This document shows, piece after piece, positions 61,214-64,000 of a DNA stretch of 64,000 bases (the stretch's first letter is position 1; every line of letters starts with the position of its first letter). Position numbers and translations under genes: made by a program. Origin of the DNA: Phycisphaeraceae bacterium D3-23 (GTDB lineage Bacteria > Planctomycetota > Phycisphaerae > Phycisphaerales > Phycisphaeraceae); NCBI GenBank assembly GCA_039555135.1, contig CP114179.1:2976001-3040000 (forward strand). The letters are read 5' to 3'. Below the pieces are notes generated by a model, which saw only the letters and a program-made list of their open reading frames with translations, did no database searches and was not told where the DNA came from.

Positions 61214-62440
61214 CTAATCGCGACCGCGCTGGGCGCGACTTGCTTCGCCGAGTGCCTCTTCGAGCCGGTCGGTATCCGTCTCCCCGAAGTCGCCCCACGC
61301 GCGGTCGAAGGCGCTGAGTGCCTGGCCCGCCTCGTCGAGCTCGCCGGCCGCGAGGTGGGCTTCGATGACCGCAAGCTCGGCCGCGTAGGCGTCCTGCAGC
61401 TCGGTGAGCTTCGCGCGGGCATCCTCGGCGAAGTCGGCGGTCGAGCCGATCGAGAGCGCATCGAGCAGCATCGGCAGCGCCTCGCCGCGCTTGCCGCGCT
61501 CAGCCAAGCGGACGCCGCGCTGATAATCACGCCGGGCGTCGCGGTGGAAGGGCCGCTCGAACGCATCGAGCGCGACCGCGAGGTGTTCCGCGCCCGGCAC
61601 GCTGTCGCTGCCGTGCTCGGGCTCATCGATGACGACAACGTTGAACCCCGCGCGGTCGTAGGCGGTGGCGGGGAGCAGCGCGATCTCGCGTTCGATGTCG
61701 TCGTCGCCATTGAAGTAGACGAGGGTCGACCGCTGCGACGCGTTACGCAGCGCACGCCGGTCGGCGTTGGGCGCAAAGCCGGGGATCTCATCCCCGCGGA
61801 AGTTGAGGTCGGCGGGGAACGCGCCGCCGAAGAGGATAAACGACGCGCGGAAATAGTCGGGCGTGAGGACGCTCGCGGCGTTGGCGACGGTCGCGCCGTT
61901 GTCCATGCCGACCATGTAGATGCGTCGGGGGTCTAGCGCGTAGCGCTCGGCCAGGAGCTGGACACCGATGATGGCCCGGGCGTGCGCGAACCATGGCCGA
62001 CGCGCTTGGCCTGCGGGGAAGCCGACGTAGATGAGGTTGTGGTCGCTGAGCGCCTCCCGCCAGGCCTCGGGGCAGCGCCGGCGGACGCCCGACTGGATCA
62101 TGATGAGCAGCCCGGCCGGTCGATCGGCGCGGTAGGCCTCGGGGACCTCGATGAACCAGTCCGTGGTCTCGCGGTCGCCGTCGTTGGTGGGCTGGTCGGG
62201 GGTGCGTTGGTAGGTCTCAGTGTCGGCGTTGCGTGGCTCCCAGCCGTAGAGCAGCCGGGTCTCGTGGATGACGCGGTAGGGGATGCCGGGCGTTTCGATG
62301 GCGTAGTGCCCGACGCGGTGGCGCGGGTCGGGCTCGGGGCCTTGCTCGTCTTCTTGCGCCGACGCGTGCGTGGCAGCAGACAAGAACCAGAGCGCCAGCC
62401 CGAATACAGCCAACGCACGCCAGTGGTTTCCGCTTCGCAT
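61214..62440 (-). CDS. Secreted alpha/beta-hydrolase-fold protein with Asp at the nucleophile position
   Basis: A 408-residue exported protein. Signal peptide MRSGNHWRALAVFGLALWFL then cleavage near THASAQ. The middle part resembles PHB-depolymerase-like esterases: YRADRPAGLLIMIQSG, a nucleophile elbow region IYMVGMDNGATVANAA, and later STLVYFNGDDDIER and NVVVIDEPEHG (Asp and His). At the elbow G-M-D-N-G the expected Ser is Asp180. So it either uses an Asp nucleophile, as haloalkane dehalogenases and epoxide hydrolases do, or is non-catalytic. The C-terminal ~120 residues are helical. It is convergent with the mnmE-like gene. Confidence 0.8.
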   Translation of the reverse strand: MRSGNHWRALAVFGLALWFLSAATHASAQEDEQGPEPDPRHRVGHYAIETPGIPYRVIHETRLLYGWEPRNADTETYQRTPDQPTNDGDRETTDWFIEVPEAYRADRPAGLLIMIQSGVRRRCPEAWREALSDHNLIYVGFPAGQARRPWFAHARAIIGVQLLAERYALDPRRIYMVGMDNGATVANAASVLTPDYFRASFILFGGAFPADLNFRGDEIPGFAPNADRRALRNASQRSTLVYFNGDDDIEREIALLPATAYDRAGFNVVVIDEPEHGSDSVPGAEHLAVALDAFERPFHRDARRDYQRGVRLAERGKRGEALPMLLDALSIGSTADFAEDARAKLTELQDAYAAELAVIEAHLAAGELDEAGQALSAFDRAWGDFGETDTDRLEEALGEASRAQRGRD

Positions 62441-62497
62441 GTCTCACTCCTCGCGCGTCGTTGCCTGTTCGCGATGACGCCCCCGACACCCGCCGTC

Positions 62498-63532
62498 TTA
62501 CTCGTCGCTGTCACCCGCGATGCCGTCGCGCATCTTCGTGTCGGCCTGGATGTTGTTCATTTTGTAGTAGTCCATCACGCCCATGTTCCCGTTGCGGAAT
62601 GCGTCGGCCATCGCTTTGGGCACCTCGGCCTCGGCCAAGACCACCAGCGCACGGTTCTTCTGCTCCTCCGCACGGAACTCCTGTTCCTGCGCGACGGCGA
62701 GGGCACGCTTCTGCTCGGCCTCGGCCTGGAAACGCACCTTGTCGGCCTCGGCCTGGTCGGCCTGGAGCTTCGCGCCGATGTTATCCCCCACGTCGATATC
62801 CGCGATGTCGATCGACAGGATGTCGAACGCCGTGCCCGCGTCCAGCCCGCGCTCGAGCACGACGCGGGAGATGCGGTCGGGGTTTTCGAGGACGTCTTTG
62901 TGCGTGCCCGCCGAGCCGATGGTGGTGACAATGCCTTCGCCGACGCGGGCGATGATGGTCTCTTCGAGCGCACCGCCGACCAGCCGGGCGAGGTTCGCGC
63001 GGACGGTGACGCGGGCGCGGGCCTTGAGCTGGATGCCGTCTTTGGCGACGGCGTCGATCGTGCCCCGGCCTGACTGGGTCGCGGGGCAGTCGATCACCTT
63101 GGGCTTCACCGACGTCTGCACTGCCTCGAGGATGTCCCGGCCCGCCAGGTCGATCGCGCACGCGGTGTCCCAAGGCAAGTCGATCTTCGCCCGGCTCGCC
63201 GCGATGAGCGCGTTGATCACGCGCGGCACGTTGCCGCGCGAGAGGTAGTGCGTCTCGAGTTGGTTGGTCGAGACGTTGATGCCGGCCTTCACCGCCTGGA
63301 TGCGGGAGAGGACGATCGTGTTGGTGTTGACCTTCCGGAACCACATCCCGATGAGCGAGCCGAAGCTCACGGGCGCGCCCGACACGCGGGCCTGGAGCCA
63401 GAGGTTGAAGAACTTGCTGACGATGAAGATGAAGATCAGCGCGACGATAATCGCGACGATGATCACGACCGTGAGGATGACCATCGGGGTATCGACGGCG
63501 AGCACGTTGGGTAGCGGCGAGGCGTTTGGCAT
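62498..63532 (-). CDS. floA: Flotillin-like protein FloA
   Basis: Membrane-microdomain scaffold at the inner membrane. 344 residues. One N-terminal TM ([20 protein letters not shown]), then the flotillin/SPFH domain with [40 protein letters not shown] and [20 protein letters not shown], then a coiled Ala/Glu-rich stretch ([20 protein letters not shown]) and the conserved C-terminus [20 protein letters not shown] then TKMRDGIA. All normal for FloA. The often-linked nfeD gene is not next to it. It ends near the hydrolase-like gene on the same strand. Confidence 0.95.
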   Translation of the reverse strand: MPNASPLPNVLAVDTPMVILTVVIIVAIIVALIFIFIVSKFFNLWLQARVSGAPVSFGSLIGMWFRKVNTNTIVLSRIQAVKAGINVSTNQLETHYLSRGNVPRVINALIAASRAKIDLPWDTACAIDLAGRDILEAVQTSVKPKVIDCPATQSGRGTIDAVAKDGIQLKARARVTVRANLARLVGGALEETIIARVGEGIVTTIGSAGTHKDVLENPDRISRVVLERGLDAGTAFDILSIDIADIDVGDNIGAKLQADQAEADKVRFQAEAEQKRALAVAQEQEFRAEEQKNRALVVLAEAEVPKAMADAFRNGNMGVMDYYKMNNIQADTKMRDGIAGDSDE

Positions 63533-63714
63533 GGTGCGGAATCCTCTCCCGGGGGAGGTGGGTGAATGGGGTAAGCCGGGTGGCCGATCTGGTGTCCATC
63601 ATCGCCGGACGGGGCGGCGGTGGCAAGCGCGGCGGCCGGCCGGGCGAAGGCCCGACCCGGCGGGCGTTCATCGTTTACCATACCCCGTCCCACGAAACGC
63701 GAGGAGCACACCAT

Positions 63715-64000
63715 ATGCGAGCGATTGTCACTGGCCAGGTCGGCGTCGATAAGAAGGGCTACCTCAAACAACTCGTCGACCTCGCCGGCCAGCGCGGCAC
63801 GACGATCGACGTCTACAATGTCGGCGACCGGATGTACGGCGAGGCCCCCGACATCCGCCCGGGCCGGATCCTCGACCTGCCGCTCGCCCGGCTGCGCTCG
63901 CTGCGCCGCGCGGCGCTCAAGGACATCATCAGCGAGTCCGAGGGCCAGGAACACGCCGTCCTCAACACCCACGCCACCTTCCGCTGGCGCCACGGGCTCT
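63715..64000 (+). CDS. Possible P-loop nucleotide kinase-like protein (partial, right edge)
   Basis: A gene starting at the ATG at 63715, with GAGGAG 8 bases upstream, and running off the window (95 codons seen). The N-terminus MRAIVTGQVGVDKKGYLKQL resembles a P-loop in which the usual GK[ST] is replaced by DKK. Later: TTIDVYNVGDRMYGEAPDIR, RAALKDIISESEGQEHAVLN and HATFRWRHG. This pattern is seen in uncharacterised planctomycete or archaeal adenylate-kinase-like proteins, but I cannot confirm a family. It is divergent from floA, 182 bp away. Confidence 0.65.
   Translation, partial: MRAIVTGQVGVDKKGYLKQLVDLAGQRGTTIDVYNVGDRMYGEAPDIRPGRILDLPLARLRSLRRAALKDIISESEGQEHAVLNTHATFRWRHGL

Overview
The window is GC-rich, densely coding bacterial chromosome, most likely from a planctomycete and probably class Phycisphaerae. 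The pointers are four PEP-CTERM proteins (two with dockerin-like repeats), two membrane proteins that open with a CxxCGY...CPxCG zinc ribbon, a bacterial deoxyhypusine-synthase homologue, a DUF6807 / Gfo-Idh / sugar-isomerase cluster, and a Gram-negative envelope set (lptB, kdsB, a secretin, a DUF481 outer-membrane protein, lipoproteins). This is inference; the window holds no rRNA or other taxonomic marker. I saw no tRNA, rRNA, CRISPR array or canonical insertion sequence.

Layout. 1-2151: cofactor and purine genes on the minus strand (purK cut by the left edge, panD, pdxH). 2278-5867: plus-strand sugar cluster. 6012-8379: DUF3592 membrane protein, a small beta-rich protein and a P-loop ATPase. 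8407-12434: three tandem secreted paralogues of unknown function. 12755-14589: rRNA pseudouridine synthase and lptB. 14857-19249: two related TPR proteins, the first a lipoprotein. 19470-22870: a twice-frameshifted ABC-2 permease, then nadA. 22952-31548: mainly minus-strand secreted hydrolases, superoxide dismutase, a PEP-CTERM protein, a LecA-like protein and a PQQ-propeller protein, with a plus-strand sigma factor among them. 31755-37357: a two-DTG aspartic-protease-like PEP-CTERM protein, a PLD-like protein, a creatininase-family enzyme, another PEP-CTERM protein and a zinc-ribbon membrane protein. 37259-45966: a large anchored protein, a deoxyhypusine-synthase-like enzyme, a MATE exporter, dapB, a TPR protein, kdsB and a small lipoprotein. 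46072-51683: a divergent CTP synthase, an ankyrin lipoprotein, a DUF481 protein and a second zinc-ribbon protein. 51877-64000: a 1161-residue secretin, rpmA, a PEP-CTERM protein, obgE, coaX, a frameshifted membrane protein, an mnmE-like GTPase, an alpha/beta-fold protein with Asp at the nucleophile position, floA, and a gene cut by the right edge.

The most unusual feature is a large set of inverted repeats built from short reiterated words, in at least ten sequence families. Many lie between genes. Several lie inside or form the ends of reading frames: residues 129-161 of NadA, two inserts in the MnmE-like GTPase plus its stop codon, a KdsB insert, the N-terminus of the DUF6807 protein, the likely start codon of the P-loop ATPase, and the first residues of PurK. 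This resembles the in-frame palindromic elements known from Rickettsia, but with many unrelated families in one 64 kb stretch. No transposase is encoded here to explain them. Three frameshifts (two genes) and one in-frame TAG also mark genes that are either decaying or affected by sequence error.
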